A stretch of 64,000 bases of DNA from Io17-Chloro-G2 sp963663135 (GTDB lineage: Bacteria > Chloroflexota > Dehalococcoidia > Lucifugimonadales > UBA3495), in assembly GCA_963663135.2 (NCBI GenBank), contig CAXXRM010000001.1:62001-126000 (forward strand), in the 5' to 3' direction. Of the stretch, positions 7,142 to 14,625 are shown in pieces; the first letter of the stretch is position 1; each line of letters opens with the position of its first letter. The notes beneath the pieces were generated by a model that searched no databases, had not been told where the DNA came from, and saw nothing but the letters and a program-made list of their open reading frames with translations. A program made the position numbers and the translations under genes.

Positions 7142-7525
7142 TTATGGGGTCGGCGGCGGGTCGAGTGGCGCCGGAACCACGTCGAGAGAGGGGTCTTCCT
7201 CAATCCTCCGCCTGGCCAGCGCTTCCTTACGAGATGGCCGCTGAGAAGCGGTCTGTTGGTCAATCAGGAGGGTGATCGGGCGTGTCACCGGCCCTTGAGT
7301 GTCGGTGTAGCCGGAGACGTGCTCGGAGTGGGGTTTGCAAAATGCGCCGTCGTCGCAGGCCAGCACCTGGCCGGGAACCATAACATGCCCCGTAACGCCA
7401 GGCATAAACCGGAACCGCTGTAAATTGTAGGTTGCTTGCCGGCGCTTTTCGAAGGTTTCGGGGCGTCGCCTCAGAAGGTTGATTGTTCCGTCGGCGTCCC
7501 GTTCGTATATCCAGCAATGATAGTG
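7142..7525 (-). CDS. Hypothetical protein, 5' end unclear
   Basis: The minus frame from 7525 to 7142 reads as protein throughout (ERDADGTINLLRRRPETFEK, FRFMPGVTGHVMVPGQVLAC, SGYTDTQGPVTRPITLLIDQ). The first in-frame ATG is at 7405, but coding sequence clearly continues upstream to a TGA at 7528, so the start has been lost or is non-standard. No family is recognised. It faces the plus gene at 7560. Confidence 0.4.
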   Translation of the reverse strand, partial: HYHCWIYERDADGTINLLRRRPETFEKRRQATYNLQRFRFMPGVTGHVMVPGQVLACDDGAFCKPHSEHVSGYTDTQGPVTRPITLLIDQQTASQRPSRKEALARRRIEEDPSLDVVPAPLDPPPTP

Positions 7526-7540
7526 TCAGTCTACCATACA

Positions 7541-7590
7541 CCCCCCCCGGTTTCGCTGCGTGCAATTGTACGTCGCGAAACCAGGGGGGG
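7541..7590. promoter_or_regulatory. Inverted repeat over the start of the gene at 7560
   Basis: Bases 7541-7556 (eight C, then ggtttcgc) pair with 7575-7590 (gcgaaacc, then a, then g run), 15 of 16 positions. The 18-nt loop contains the GTG start at 7560. As at 1010-1065, an RNA spanning both arms would hide the start. Confidence 0.55.
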
Positions 7591-7775
7591 CAAAACCCAG
7601 CCCCATTCTCAACATCGAGCTGCGGCAACCGGGAGCAAAAACCATCGGGAAATACCCGATGACTCCCAGGGGACTGAAACGGGAATTGGGGCATTATCCT
7701 GACAATATCCGGACCACGCTGGTCTACCTGGAACTGGCGCCGGACCCGTCGGGGAGTCTGGCCTCGGTCCCCTGA
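7560..7775 (+). CDS. Hypothetical protein, 71 aa
   Basis: GTG start at 7560. The first six residues (MQLYVA) and their codons match the start of the gene at 2836, although the rest differs. The body is basic and mixed (KTIGKYPMTPRGLKRELGHY, NIRTTLVYLELAPDPSGSL). There is no clear ribosome site apart from the G-rich arm of the hairpin. Function unknown, moderate coding appearance. Confidence 0.4.
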   Translation: MQLYVAKPGGAKPSPILNIELRQPGAKTIGKYPMTPRGLKRELGHYPDNIRTTLVYLELAPDPSGSLASVP

Positions 7776-7882
7776 TTCATTCACTCGGCGTCGGGTGGTA
7801 AGGCGTATGGCTGTCAGCTGGGGAACATCACGGTTGGCCACCAGAGACCCCTGGTAACCGGGTTGACCTTGACTTAACGAGT

Positions 7883-7903
7883 TGGTCCAAAAAACCGGGT
7901 CCA
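7883..7903 (-). repeat. IS3-family terminal repeat (scar)
   Basis: TGGTCCAAAAAACCGGGTCC is the complement of the end seen at 9812-9831 (TGGACCCGGTTTTTCGGACA). The two ends point away from each other, so they are outer ends of two separate, mostly deleted IS3 copies on each side of the heat-shock genes. Confidence 0.7.
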
Positions 7904-7958
7904 CCTAAAGTGGGTGAGAGCCGAGCCGGTCGAAGCGCTCGACCATCCCAAGCGCGGC

Positions 7959-8429
7959 TTAATCGCGCTCCTGCGCTTGCTCCTCCACCGGAGCGAACTC
8001 CACCGTCTCTCCTGGGTTAACCTTGAACCAACCCTCGCCGGGAGGGGGAATCTGTCGTTCTTCGGCGTCGCTCTTCGGCGTGCGGACTACCCGGACGCCC
8101 ATGGGTGCCAACATTCCGTCCACCTTCTTGATGGACTCGGCCATAGCATCGGGGGACTGCTCATCGGAGGTAAGCTGCATCCGCAACTCCAACAGTTCGT
8201 TGGTGAGTTGAAGCGCCAGCTCTACCCCGGACAGGTTCAGCCCCAGGTCGTCGACGAAGTGCTTGATCAACCGCAGCCGCGCGATGTCCTCGTCGGAGTA
8301 GGCGCGCAGCGTACCCATGCGCAGCGGCTCGATGAAGCCGGCCCGCTCGTATTTGCGCAGCGTCTGCGGGTGCATTTCCAGGGTCCGAGCCGCCATGCTG
8401 ATCAGATAAACCCCTCTGGTCTGGCGCAT
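7959..8429 (-). CDS. hspR: HspR, MerR-family heat-shock repressor
   Basis: 156 residues from the ATG at 8429, 7 bp after GGAGGAAG. Residues 1-70 are a MerR winged helix: YLISMAARTLEMHPQTLRKY, then RAGFIEPLR..GTLRAYSDED. The pattern HPQTLRxYER.G is typical of HspR. A helical dimerisation part and a Pro/Gly-rich tail follow. HspR proteins repress chaperone genes, often with DnaK as co-repressor. Here the gene is divergent from hsp20, so it probably controls both directions from the AT-rich gap. Confidence 0.85.
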   Translation of the reverse strand: MRQTRGVYLISMAARTLEMHPQTLRKYERAGFIEPLRMGTLRAYSDEDIARLRLIKHFVDDLGLNLSGVELALQLTNELLELRMQLTSDEQSPDAMAESIKKVDGMLAPMGVRVVRTPKSDAEERQIPPPGEGWFKVNPGETVEFAPVEEQAQERD

Positions 8430-8596
8430 AACTTCCTCCGGCCATGATCTCACTGACGCTGGCAAATGATTTATATACAATTAATCATCGCAGTGTCAAA
8501 TGACTATCCAATATATGCTTCCAATGCAAATACATACGTGACATGGATTATATCACCTAGTACACTTCTCACATATTCATTTAAGGAGGTTGCGCA
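8430..8596. promoter_or_regulatory. AT-rich divergent control region of hspR and hsp20
   Basis: This gap is clearly richer in A/T than its surroundings. A direct repeat G(G/T)CAAATGA occurs at 8462-8469 and 8495-8503 (approximate edges), with cactgac/cagtgtc next to the copies. I do not see the actinobacterial HAIR box (CTTGAG-N7-CTCAAG). The repeat is a candidate HspR operator. Confidence 0.35.
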
Positions 8597-8788
8597 GTGG
8601 CATCAGTAGAGCTTCTCGAACCCGCAGGGAAACAAGAACCGACCCCTGAGACACTCAACCGCAAGCTGGACGAGCAAGTGGCTGAAGTCGTCGAACGGGC
8701 GAAGGGCGCCCGGGCCCCGGAACCGCGCCAGGCTGCGGATTGGTCCTACCGCGTACCCTTTGCCGGCGTCCGGTACTACTCATTCTAA
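8597..8788 (+). CDS. Small protein upstream of Hsp20, 63 aa
   Basis: GTG start at 8597 with AAGGAGG 6 bp upstream. The product is hydrophilic and helical (LNRKLDEQVAEVVERAKG) with an aromatic end (YRVPFAGVRYYSF). It is cotranscribed with hsp20, 42 bp apart, and under the same heat-shock promoter. No family is recognised. Confidence 0.6.
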   Translation: MASVELLEPAGKQEPTPETLNRKLDEQVAEVVERAKGARAPEPRQAADWSYRVPFAGVRYYSF

Positions 8789-8830
8789 AGTATGAAACTT
8801 CAAAAGTTCGAAATTCAGGAGGCTAACGAA

Positions 8831-9355
8831 ATGCAACGAATACAACGATGGTATCCAATCAACGATTTCCGGAACATGCAATACGCTCTGGACCGCATGC
8901 AGCCCAGGTTCGCACCTGACGCCGCCCCGACGATGAACGGGGCCTCCGACCCGGCGATGAACGGAGCCTCCGACCCGGCGACGAACGGAGCCTCCGCACC
9001 GACCTGGTCCGTGCCCCTGGACATTACCACCAAAGGTGAGGACACCGTAGTGAGGGCATCCCTGCCCGGTGTGGCCCCCGAGGACATTCAGGTGTCTATC
9101 GAGGACCACGTGCTGACCATCAAGGGAAAGACCGACGAGAAATTCCAGGACTTTGACGGGGAATTCGTGATGCGGGAACGGCGGACCGGCGCTTTTGCCC
9201 GGGCCCTGCGGCTGCCGGACTCGGTGGACCCTGAAAAGGTGCAACCGCACTACGAGCACGGCATCCTGACCATCACGCTGCCCAAGTCGGAAGCCAAGCG
9301 GGCCCGCCAGCTTCCAATTATGGTGGGCACCGGGCCGGTCATCGTAGGTTCCTAA
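8831..9355 (+). CDS. Small heat-shock protein, Hsp20/alpha-crystallin
   Basis: 174 residues from the ATG at 8831, 8 bp after AGGAGG. Residues 1-70 are a flexible arm with three MNGASDPA-type repeats. The alpha-crystallin domain follows (DTVVRASLPGVAPEDIQVSI, VLTIKGK, GAFARALRLPDSVDPEK, HGILTITLPK), and the tail is short. Hsp20 proteins are ATP-independent holdases that keep unfolding proteins soluble. It is paired with divergent hspR. The tandem repeat in the arm is unusual. Confidence 0.9.
   Translation: MQRIQRWYPINDFRNMQYALDRMQPRFAPDAAPTMNGASDPAMNGASDPATNGASAPTWSVPLDITTKGEDTVVRASLPGVAPEDIQVSIEDHVLTIKGKTDEKFQDFDGEFVMRERRTGAFARALRLPDSVDPEKVQPHYEHGILTITLPKSEAKRARQLPIMVGTGPVIVGS
8930..9001 (+). 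repeat. Three 24-bp repeats inside hsp20
   Basis: Units centred on (a/c)gaacgg.gcctccg start at 8933, 8957 and 8981, exactly 24 bp apart. They encode an 8-residue repeat (MNGASDPA and variants) in the N-terminal arm. Confidence 0.8.
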
Positions 9356-9717
9356 TTCCTGACGCCGGACCAGCCAGCCGGCTGGTCCGGCGTCACATCC
9401 GACCTCAGCATCCGGTGAATATCGGAGAGCTTCACTCCGCTGCTCGTCGGCGCCGCCGCGAACTCCAGGTTGGTGCGCCGGGCGCCTCCATCGAAGACCT
9501 TCAGCCCGAAGCGCAACTCTTCCCTGAAGTGATCGGTGATTTCAGCCTTCACGTCCGGCCCGGCGGCGGCCGTCGGACCCAACCGGCCGGGCCCCAACGG
9601 AAAGCCGGTGGGCACCACCCTCAGGACCGGCCCCGGCAACGGGCCGGTCCTGAGGGTGGTGCCCCGCAGGGATGAGAGTTCTACGGAGTCGGACTCGACC
9701 CCAGCAAGTGCATCCAC
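9352..9717 (-). CDS. Doubtful hypothetical protein
   Basis: The 121-codon minus frame contains a protein-like stretch (VKAEITDHFREELRFGLKVF, GVKLSDIHRMLRSDV) but also the large palindrome at 9611-9663 and the terminator hairpin. If real, the protein is interrupted by the palindrome near residues 20-40. Support is weak. Confidence 0.25.
   Translation of the reverse strand: MDALAGVESDSVELSSLRGTTLRTGPLPGPVLRVVPTGFPLGPGRLGPTAAAGPDVKAEITDHFREELRFGLKVFDGGARRTNLEFAAAPTSSGVKLSDIHRMLRSDVTPDQPAGWSGVRN
9361..9394 (+). terminator. GC-rich hairpin after hsp20
   Basis: GACGCCGGACCAGCC (9361-9375) and its exact complement at 9380-9394 form a 15-bp stem with a 4-nt loop, 6 bp after the hsp20 stop. No T tract follows, so it may stabilise or terminate the transcript. 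Confidence 0.6.
9611..9663. repeat. 23-bp perfect inverted repeat
   Basis: Bases 9611-9633 and 9641-9663 are exact complements with a 7-nt loop (cggcaac). No T tract follows. The arms resemble neither the hsp20 terminator nor the IS3 ends. It may be a REP-like or fold-back element. Confidence 0.65.
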
Positions 9718-9811
9718 TCCCTAGAACATGACGCCTGGGGGCCAATCATCGACGACTGGGAGTGTGGATGGCCCGTGTTGACCCGGGAAGACACCGGGCT
9801 GAAAAGAGAGG

Positions 9812-9831
9812 TGGACCCGGTTTTTCGGACA
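9812..9831 (+). repeat. IS3-family terminal repeat (scar)
   Basis: TGGACCCGGTTTTTCGGACA is an IS3-type end, the partner type of 7883-7903. The transposase gene that should follow on the right is not present. Confidence 0.65.
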
Positions 9832-10045
9832 ACTACCTAAGTGAGGGTCCTGCTCATTGACTCACCAATCTAAAGCCTCGGCTGGGGCAACCTCTGTTAC
9901 CAAGGGTTTCTGTCGACCAACCTTAATGTGCCCCCCTAAACGCCGGAAATGCGCCTTCCCATCCGACGCTGAGGGTACGAATCAAGGCACAGACGCCAGA
10001 CTCTCCGACGGGTCCGGCGCCAGTTCCAGGTATCAGGGACGGCCC

Positions 10046-10940
10046 CTAAATTGATGATCCACTGCTGGGCATTACCAGCGCCGGATCAAAATCCCCGGCG
10101 CTGTGCCAATCCGTCCCATCCATTTTCACCGGGCTATGGGCTAGGCGAAGGTGTTGCGCCAGTTCTTGTCTGCATTGCGTGGAGTTATCGAGGCGGAGAA
10201 TCGTGCCGGCCTGCAACATCACTGAATGGTCTCAGCCGTCCCATTTCCACCAGAATCGTTCTGTCTGCCGATCTACCCATTGCTATGCCAGCCTCGAACA
10301 GTACATTAGGCCGAGCTTGTCCACTTAGCTGCGTTTCGTGAGGAGGGTCAACCGGGGGTGGAACGGTACTCGTAGACGCGCTTCGTCATCGGGTGTAAAC
10401 AAGACTACAACCGCGTGGGCTCGCGAGAAACCTGCGCTTAGAATTTCGCCGACGTAAGGTGACGGTTTCCCCGTGCTCTGGACTGCTTCACTCCATACCA
10501 AAGGATATAGATCAATTGATCTCAGAAATTGGTAAAGCGCATCACGGGCTCCATAGTTTCGCCCGTGAACTACGAAGACTTCTCGAGCGTCCGTATCTGG
10601 ACGCTGCTCATCATGGAGCCTGGGATAGGAATCGACGGTACCAGGTGGCCCAGTAATAAATTCCCTGGTGGCCTCAGACATGGTCCTCCAGGGCATGTCC
10701 TGTGGTTTTCCCAACTGTCTGTCAGTTTGAAACACCATAATCCGATCGAGGTCGCTTATCGTGATAGTACGGCCTCGTATGACGATCGGAGATCCGGCCC
10801 GATAAGGCTTAAGGAAACGTTCCTCCAGTCCATCCGTGGCCGCTTGTGCTCCCTGCCTCGGACCGTCCCCCTTCGACTCAGCGGCGGAAACCCCGTTTGT
10901 TCCGCATACCCACCGGGTGTCATTTTCGTATTGTGGCTAG
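10046..10940 (-). pseudogene. TIR-like nucleotide-binding protein, frameshifted and 5' truncated
   Basis: Reading the minus strand with two shifts (near 10350 and 10205) gives a continuous TIR-like protein of the PF10137 type. The first part (10738-10350) has EVFVVHGRNYGARDALYQFL, LVWSEAVQSTGKPSPYVGEI, AVVVLFTPDDEARL. The second has PPHETQLSGQARPNVLFEAG, IAMGRSADRTILVEMG, RPFSDVAGRH. The third has LRLDNSTQCRQELAQHL, then GTDWHSAGDFD and a stop at 10046. Upstream the frame stays protein-like (FLKPYRAGSPIVIRGRTITI) until it meets the recombinase gene at 10966, which probably removed its start. Intact relatives are used in NAD-directed antiphage defence. Confidence 0.75.
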
Positions 10941-10965
10941 TGCGGATAAAACGTAACATGACCGC

Positions 10966-11586
10966 ATGACCCTCTTCGGATACATTCGGACCAGTCGCCA
11001 CCTGCAGGAGGGCGTCGCCGGAATGGACCCGTTCAGCCAGGAGCTCCGGCTTCGCGAGGCCGGCGTCCAGAGGGACAACGTCTACCGGGACATCGGTGTC
11101 TCCGGGGCCACCGGCACGGGCCAACGCCACGGCTGGCACCGCCTGGACGGGCGCCTCTCCGGAGGCGATACCCTGGTTGTCGTCCGCATCGACAGGATCG
11201 GTCGGCGGTGGCTGGACACTCTCCAGTGCATCATCGCCCTGCGGGCCCGGGGAGTGAGGATCAGGTCCCTCGACGAGACGGAGGGCTGGACTCGGTTTCT
11301 GGAGCTGGCGCCCGACGACCCCCTCGCCTTCGTTGGCCACCAGATGGTCAGCATGGCGGCGTGGGTGGCGGACCAAGAGCGCGAGGTGGGACGCAGGCGC
11401 ACCAGGGAGGGCTTGGCGGCGGCAAAGGCTCGGGGCAAGACCCTGGGACGCCGACGGTCCCTCACCGACGACCAGGTGCAGTTGGCCCGGCGCATGAAGG
11501 ACACCGGCGCGTCGGGACGGAAGATCGCAGGGCTCCTGGAGGTCAACGAGAAAACGGTTCGGAACGCCCTGAAGGCGGGACCATGA
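10966..11586 (+). CDS. Serine recombinase (resolvase/invertase type)
   Basis: 206 residues. The N-terminal catalytic domain has GYIRTS with the nucleophile Ser, GVSGATGTGQRHGW, LVVVRIDRIGRRWLDTL and the long E helix (QEREVGRRRTREGLAAAKAR). A short helix-turn-helix closes it (SLTDDQVQLARRMKDTGASG). It is close to the gene at 21330 and to relics at 15820 and 20923. Such enzymes resolve cointegrates or invert DNA by a phosphoserine intermediate. The stop overlaps an ATG (ATGA), so an unknown-gene operon may be coupled to it. Confidence 0.9.
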   Translation: MTLFGYIRTSRHLQEGVAGMDPFSQELRLREAGVQRDNVYRDIGVSGATGTGQRHGWHRLDGRLSGGDTLVVVRIDRIGRRWLDTLQCIIALRARGVRIRSLDETEGWTRFLELAPDDPLAFVGHQMVSMAAWVADQEREVGRRRTREGLAAAKARGKTLGRRRSLTDDQVQLARRMKDTGASGRKIAGLLEVNEKTVRNALKAGP

Positions 11587-11645
11587 ACAATTGCGTAACA
11601 ACGGCTTCCCGAACCAGACCGGTGGGAGCTGATATAAGGAGGAAC

Positions 11646-11939
11646 ATGTCCATAAGAACCTCTCTGCTGGGACGCTCCAGGCCCAGCGAAAGACTGACCA
11701 GGGAGGAGATCGCCGTACTCGACAAGGTGACCCTGCCTCCCGAGCCGCCGGCGAAGCCGCCTTGGAAGAATGGTGGTGGTCCGCAACGGATGGTCCCCAA
11801 GGACCTGCTGACGTTTCGCTGGAGCCTCGAGTGCCCCGGCTGCGGTTTCAAGGTCACCGGCAATGGTCAGCCCCGGCCCGGGCAACACCTGGCGAGGTGC
11901 GGCCGCTGCAAAGAGGTCCTCGTCCTGGGCGGCGGGTGA
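11646..11939 (+). CDS. Zinc-ribbon protein, 97 aa
   Basis: The ATG at 11646 follows AAGGAGG by 2-3 bp more than usual spacing. An alternative start at 11583 overlaps the recombinase stop. The N-terminus is basic (MSIRTSLLGRSRPSERLTRE), the middle is Pro rich, and the C-terminus carries two CxxC pairs (CPGCGFKVTG, CGRCKEVLVL). It is part of the recombinase operon. The second recombinase at 21330 lacks this gene. Confidence 0.6.
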   Translation: MSIRTSLLGRSRPSERLTREEIAVLDKVTLPPEPPAKPPWKNGGGPQRMVPKDLLTFRWSLECPGCGFKVTGNGQPRPGQHLARCGRCKEVLVLGGG

Positions 11940-11946
11940 AAGTTCA

Positions 11947-12138
11947 GAGCAAACGAATTGGCAACTCAGGCTCTCGCTTCGTGAACTGGCCGGAGCCAAG
12001 GGAGCGGATATCCAGTGGAACCAGGCCCCACTAGACTTGGGAGCTCTGGTCTGTACGGCTCATGCGCCTAAGTGTGGGGACTGTCCCGTCCGAGGACATT
12101 GCGCTACGTCAGGTCGTAGGATGAACGCCCGGGCTTGA
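11947..12138 (+). pseudogene. MutY/EndoIII-type glycosylase, C-terminal iron-sulfur fragment
   Basis: The frame ends with WNQAPLDLGALVCTAHAPKC and GDCPVRGHC. The cysteine spacing C-x6-C-x2-C-x5-C is exactly the [4Fe-4S] loop of endonuclease III/MutY, and the NQAxxDLGAxVC lead-in is typical of MutY. The helix-hairpin-helix and catalytic Asp region are absent. A start codon is not visible. It is a relic of a base-excision enzyme. Confidence 0.7.
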
Positions 12139-12200
12139 AAGGAACCATACCAGGACCTGATTCTGAGCGACCCAATAGAGCCGACGAAGGAGTATCCAAA

Positions 12201-12368
12201 TTGGAAGCCACGGAACCGATCACCATCAAGCTATCCAAGGAGACCAAGAACACCTATCGATATGACGCTGTGGAAGAGGATGCGGCGGTGAGTAATCTTT
12301 ACCTCCAAAAGAAGGCCCTGCCGGGTGGGGCGCCGCCGGAACTGGAGATCAGGTTAACCGCAAAGTAA
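12201..12368 (+). CDS. Small beta-rich protein, 55 aa, paralogue of 22080-22247
   Basis: TTG start at 12201 with GAAGGAG 8 bp upstream. The sequence (EATEPITIKLSKETKNTYRY, SNLYLQKKALPGGAPPELEI) aligns along its full length with the 55-residue product at 22080 (LTLTLHKTKDTKNKVVYGTK, QSVYIDKDALGDVPPATLQV). Both have the same length, a two-strand start, a KDTKN-type turn and a final strand. Each follows a serine recombinase gene. The function is unknown, and the conserved linkage suggests a role tied to the recombinase or its cargo. Confidence 0.7.
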   Translation: MEATEPITIKLSKETKNTYRYDAVEEDAAVSNLYLQKKALPGGAPPELEIRLTAK

Positions 12369-12383
12369 GTGGGAAAGCCGCAA

Positions 12384-12641
12384 ATGGCGGTCCATCTCCC
12401 CACTCTGAACGATGACACCAAGCTCGGCCAAATAGACGAACTCCTGGCCCGACGGAAAGGAAGCCCGGAACACAGGAAACTGGACCCACCGGAAATCGGA
12501 CTGTGCGGGAGAGAATACGACCGGCTGACAGGGGAGTTGGAAGAAGCCTCCGGCCGGTCCACGCTGCCGGAACACCCGGCCGGAGGAGGCCTTCCGAACA
12601 AACTTCTCATACGCATCCGGAAATCGGAATCGCCATCCTAA
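12384..12641 (+). CDS. Hypothetical protein, 85 aa
   Basis: The ATG at 12384 lies 15 bp after the previous stop. A GTG immediately after that stop is a possible alternative. Content is hydrophilic and helical (DDTKLGQIDELLARRKGSPE, GREYDRLTGELEEASG) with a basic end. It belongs to the plus-strand operon 10966-13339. No family is recognised. Confidence 0.5.
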   Translation: MAVHLPTLNDDTKLGQIDELLARRKGSPEHRKLDPPEIGLCGREYDRLTGELEEASGRSTLPEHPAGGGLPNKLLIRIRKSESPS

Positions 12642-12681
12642 CAAGGACCTTAACGCCGCAACCCAGAGGAGAAACAGACCA

Positions 12682-12912
12682 ATGCCAAGAAAAGACGCAG
12701 CCACCCAGGAACAGCTTGGACACAGCCAAGTCCTGAGCAGGCAGACCGGCCTTGGAAATCACAGCTCTCACGGAATCAAGGCAATCCTCGGGGAACACCC
12801 GGCAAAAGGCCTCGGCAAAACCATGGCCGACGAGGTCATCCAGGGACTCAACAAGAGGATAGCGAGGGCTGCGGAAGTACTCTCAAAGGAGACAGAGTCA
12901 GAGGCCGGTTGA
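12682..12912 (+). CDS. Hypothetical protein, 76 aa
   Basis: The ATG at 12682 follows GAGGAG by about 10 bp. It is basic at the start (MPRKDAATQEQLGHS) with an amphipathic helical end (VIQGLNKRIARAAEVLSKET). It is in the same operon as its neighbours. The function is unknown. Confidence 0.55.
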   Translation: MPRKDAATQEQLGHSQVLSRQTGLGNHSSHGIKAILGEHPAKGLGKTMADEVIQGLNKRIARAAEVLSKETESEAG

Positions 12913-12973
12913 ACACCAAACGTCCCTGGACAGAGAACTTCAGGGACAGGAAAAAACCCTCGGAGAGAAGCAG

Positions 12974-13339
12974 ATGAGCACACTCCTGACCAAGACCACC
13001 AGGAAGGGAAAGACTGTCGTCGTGACGTTGACGCAGGATGACGACCGAGACCGGATATATATCACGGTGGACAGCGAGCCTTTGGAACTGGACGAAAACG
13101 CCAGCGCCGGCAGGCCGGTCAGCATGGGACCCAAGATCGAGAAGAACATGGGACTCGAGTCCGGAGCGGTCAGCTTCGGGACCGCGGTGCTGACGGCCAA
13201 GGAATACGAAGCGATGAACCGGGCATGGTCGGAGCAGTCACCAAGATACCGGTCGGATGCCTCCTTCGGAGGGCAGCCCAACCACCCGGACCTCCCAAGG
13301 CTGAAAACGGGAACAACAGTGCGGACACCACTCACCTAG
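12974..13339 (+). CDS. Hypothetical protein, 121 aa
   Basis: The ATG at 12974 follows GAGAGAAG. The first half looks beta rich (GKTVVVTLTQDDDRDRIYIT), then GPKIEKNMGLESGAVSFGTA and a polar tail. It is the last gene of the recombinase operon. No family is recognised. Confidence 0.55.
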   Translation: MSTLLTKTTRKGKTVVVTLTQDDDRDRIYITVDSEPLELDENASAGRPVSMGPKIEKNMGLESGAVSFGTAVLTAKEYEAMNRAWSEQSPRYRSDASFGGQPNHPDLPRLKTGTTVRTPLT

Positions 13340-13654
13340 CAGAGGACGGGACTTCCCTTCCCCAGCAGAGAACGGTGGGCTAGTACTCAGCATTCCTATG
13401 CCCGCGTTCCGGGCCGTGCAGGGGTAAGTAACTGCCGAGCCCGGTATGCACGTATATGCTCATGACGAGGCGTGTCGTCCGGACGAAGGCCGAATTGACA
13501 TTGGTGCGGGTTGCCCGGTACTCAGCATGGTCCGAGAGTCTTACGGCTGCATCATTGGTGACGCCCCCACAGGGGGAGCTCCCGTTTGGTAGAGTGTGTG
13601 ATGTCATTGACTCCCTCCGGGTGACGCGCTCGCACCGTAATGGTGGAGGGGGTC
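13340..13654. other. Gap without supported gene
   Basis: The stretch holds a short direct repeat (GTACTCAGCAT at about 13383 and 13517) and no convincing frame. It probably contains the left flank of the IS110 relic. Confidence 0.35.
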
Positions 13655-13930
13655 ATGAGCACACGCAAGAGGAGCGTGAAGACAGTTAGAAGGCCCGGAC
13701 ACGGCCGGGAGAGACTGCCGGCGGAGTTGGTCCCAAGTAAACCTGAACGCGTCGGGAATCGACGTGGGGGCCAGCAGTCACTTCGTGGCGGTGTCCCAAG
13801 ACCGTTCGGAGCGGCCGGTGCGAGAGTTCGCAGCCTACACGGCGGGCTTGTATCGCCTGGCGGATTGGCTGGCTGAGTGCGGAGTGGAGACCGTGGTCAT
13901 GGAATCCACCGGGACAGATTACGCAAAACC
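13655..13930 (+). pseudogene. IS110-family transposase, N-terminal fragment
   Basis: From the ATG at 13655 the product reads MSTRKRSVKTVRRPGHGRER. After a shift near 13735 it continues VNLNASGIDVGASSHFVAVS, EFAAYTAGLYRLADWLAECG and VETVVMESTG. GIDVG carries the first Asp of the DEDD catalytic set. It is cut after MESTGTDY at about 13920, and the transposase domain is missing. The element is inactive. Confidence 0.75.
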
Positions 13931-14229
13931 ACAGAACGATAGAGGACCGATTCCCGGGACTCGTTGCCGAATGGCGAAAGGGGACCGCAGGGTTGTCGTC
14001 GCCCAGGGCTATCACCGAACATCCCGCCTACCAGCAGATCATAGAGATGGGAGAGAAGGCCCTACGGATGATCTTCCAGGAATAGCAAGAAAACGGAGGC
14101 TGGTGGTACCCGGCACTACGAGCCATCACCGGAGAGAACCCCGTTCCCCAGAAAGCCAAAGGACGCCCCCTTCTCAACACACAGGCCTGGCTCAAGTGGA
14201 GACGGATTAACGGCTATCTGAAGCAGTAG
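13918..14229 (+). pseudogene. Small conserved protein with in-frame stop
   Basis: A plus frame reads RTIEDRFPGLVAEWRKGTAG, EHPAYQQIIEMGEKALRMIF, then TAG at 14093, then WWYPALRAITGENPVPQKAK and AWLKWRRINGYLKQ. The pattern (HPAYQxIIxMG..A...I..EL, WFWALxAITGENPVP, AWLxWGRxxGY) matches a short conserved protein I know from bacterial and mobile-element genomes, without known function. The amber codon and the fusion to IS110 make it a relic. Confidence 0.55.
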
Positions 14230-14625
14230 GGGGGCGAACCAATCGGCAACCCCCATCCCATCGCGTCCCCGGGGACACATACCCCACACCTGGGGAAAAC
14301 CCACAGGCCGCGGAAATCCGTTGAAGCACGGGACACTGGACCGAGACCTCTACAATACAACCAGGCTCAGCTGACACGGACGGTTCTTGCTACCAGCATC
14401 TACACCCCTCTGCAAAACCGGCCCGTTTCAGAGATGTGACGTGAGACCAGACCCAGGTCACCGGACAAAGACGGACAGTTCCGCCAGGTGGCACATTCAG
14501 AACTCACGCAGAGATGGACGGTTTCATAGAGACCGAGCGCAAGTCGGGGAAACGGGACACCCAGCCTTTTCCGGGCTCACCGGCCGCCGAGTCCCGGGCT
14601 CAAAATCTCTCCTCAGGAGAAACAA
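14230..14625. other. Gap without supported gene
   Basis: Only frames with Pro/Arg-rich, non-protein-like content occur here. The promoter of the gene at 14626 should lie in its right part, but I cannot place boxes. Confidence 0.35.

Noticed and set aside
7260..7904. Long minus-strand frame of 214 codons
   Set aside because: Arg-rich, low-complexity product that crosses an inverted repeat, an IS3 end and the better frames at 7142-7525 and 7560-7775.
8430..8596. HAIR-type HspR operator
   Set aside because: The CTTGAG-N7-CTCAAG sequence is not present. Only a different direct repeat is seen.
10756..11999. Long minus-strand frames opposite the first serine recombinase
   Set aside because: They are antisense to a gene with clear catalytic motifs and have no protein-like composition.
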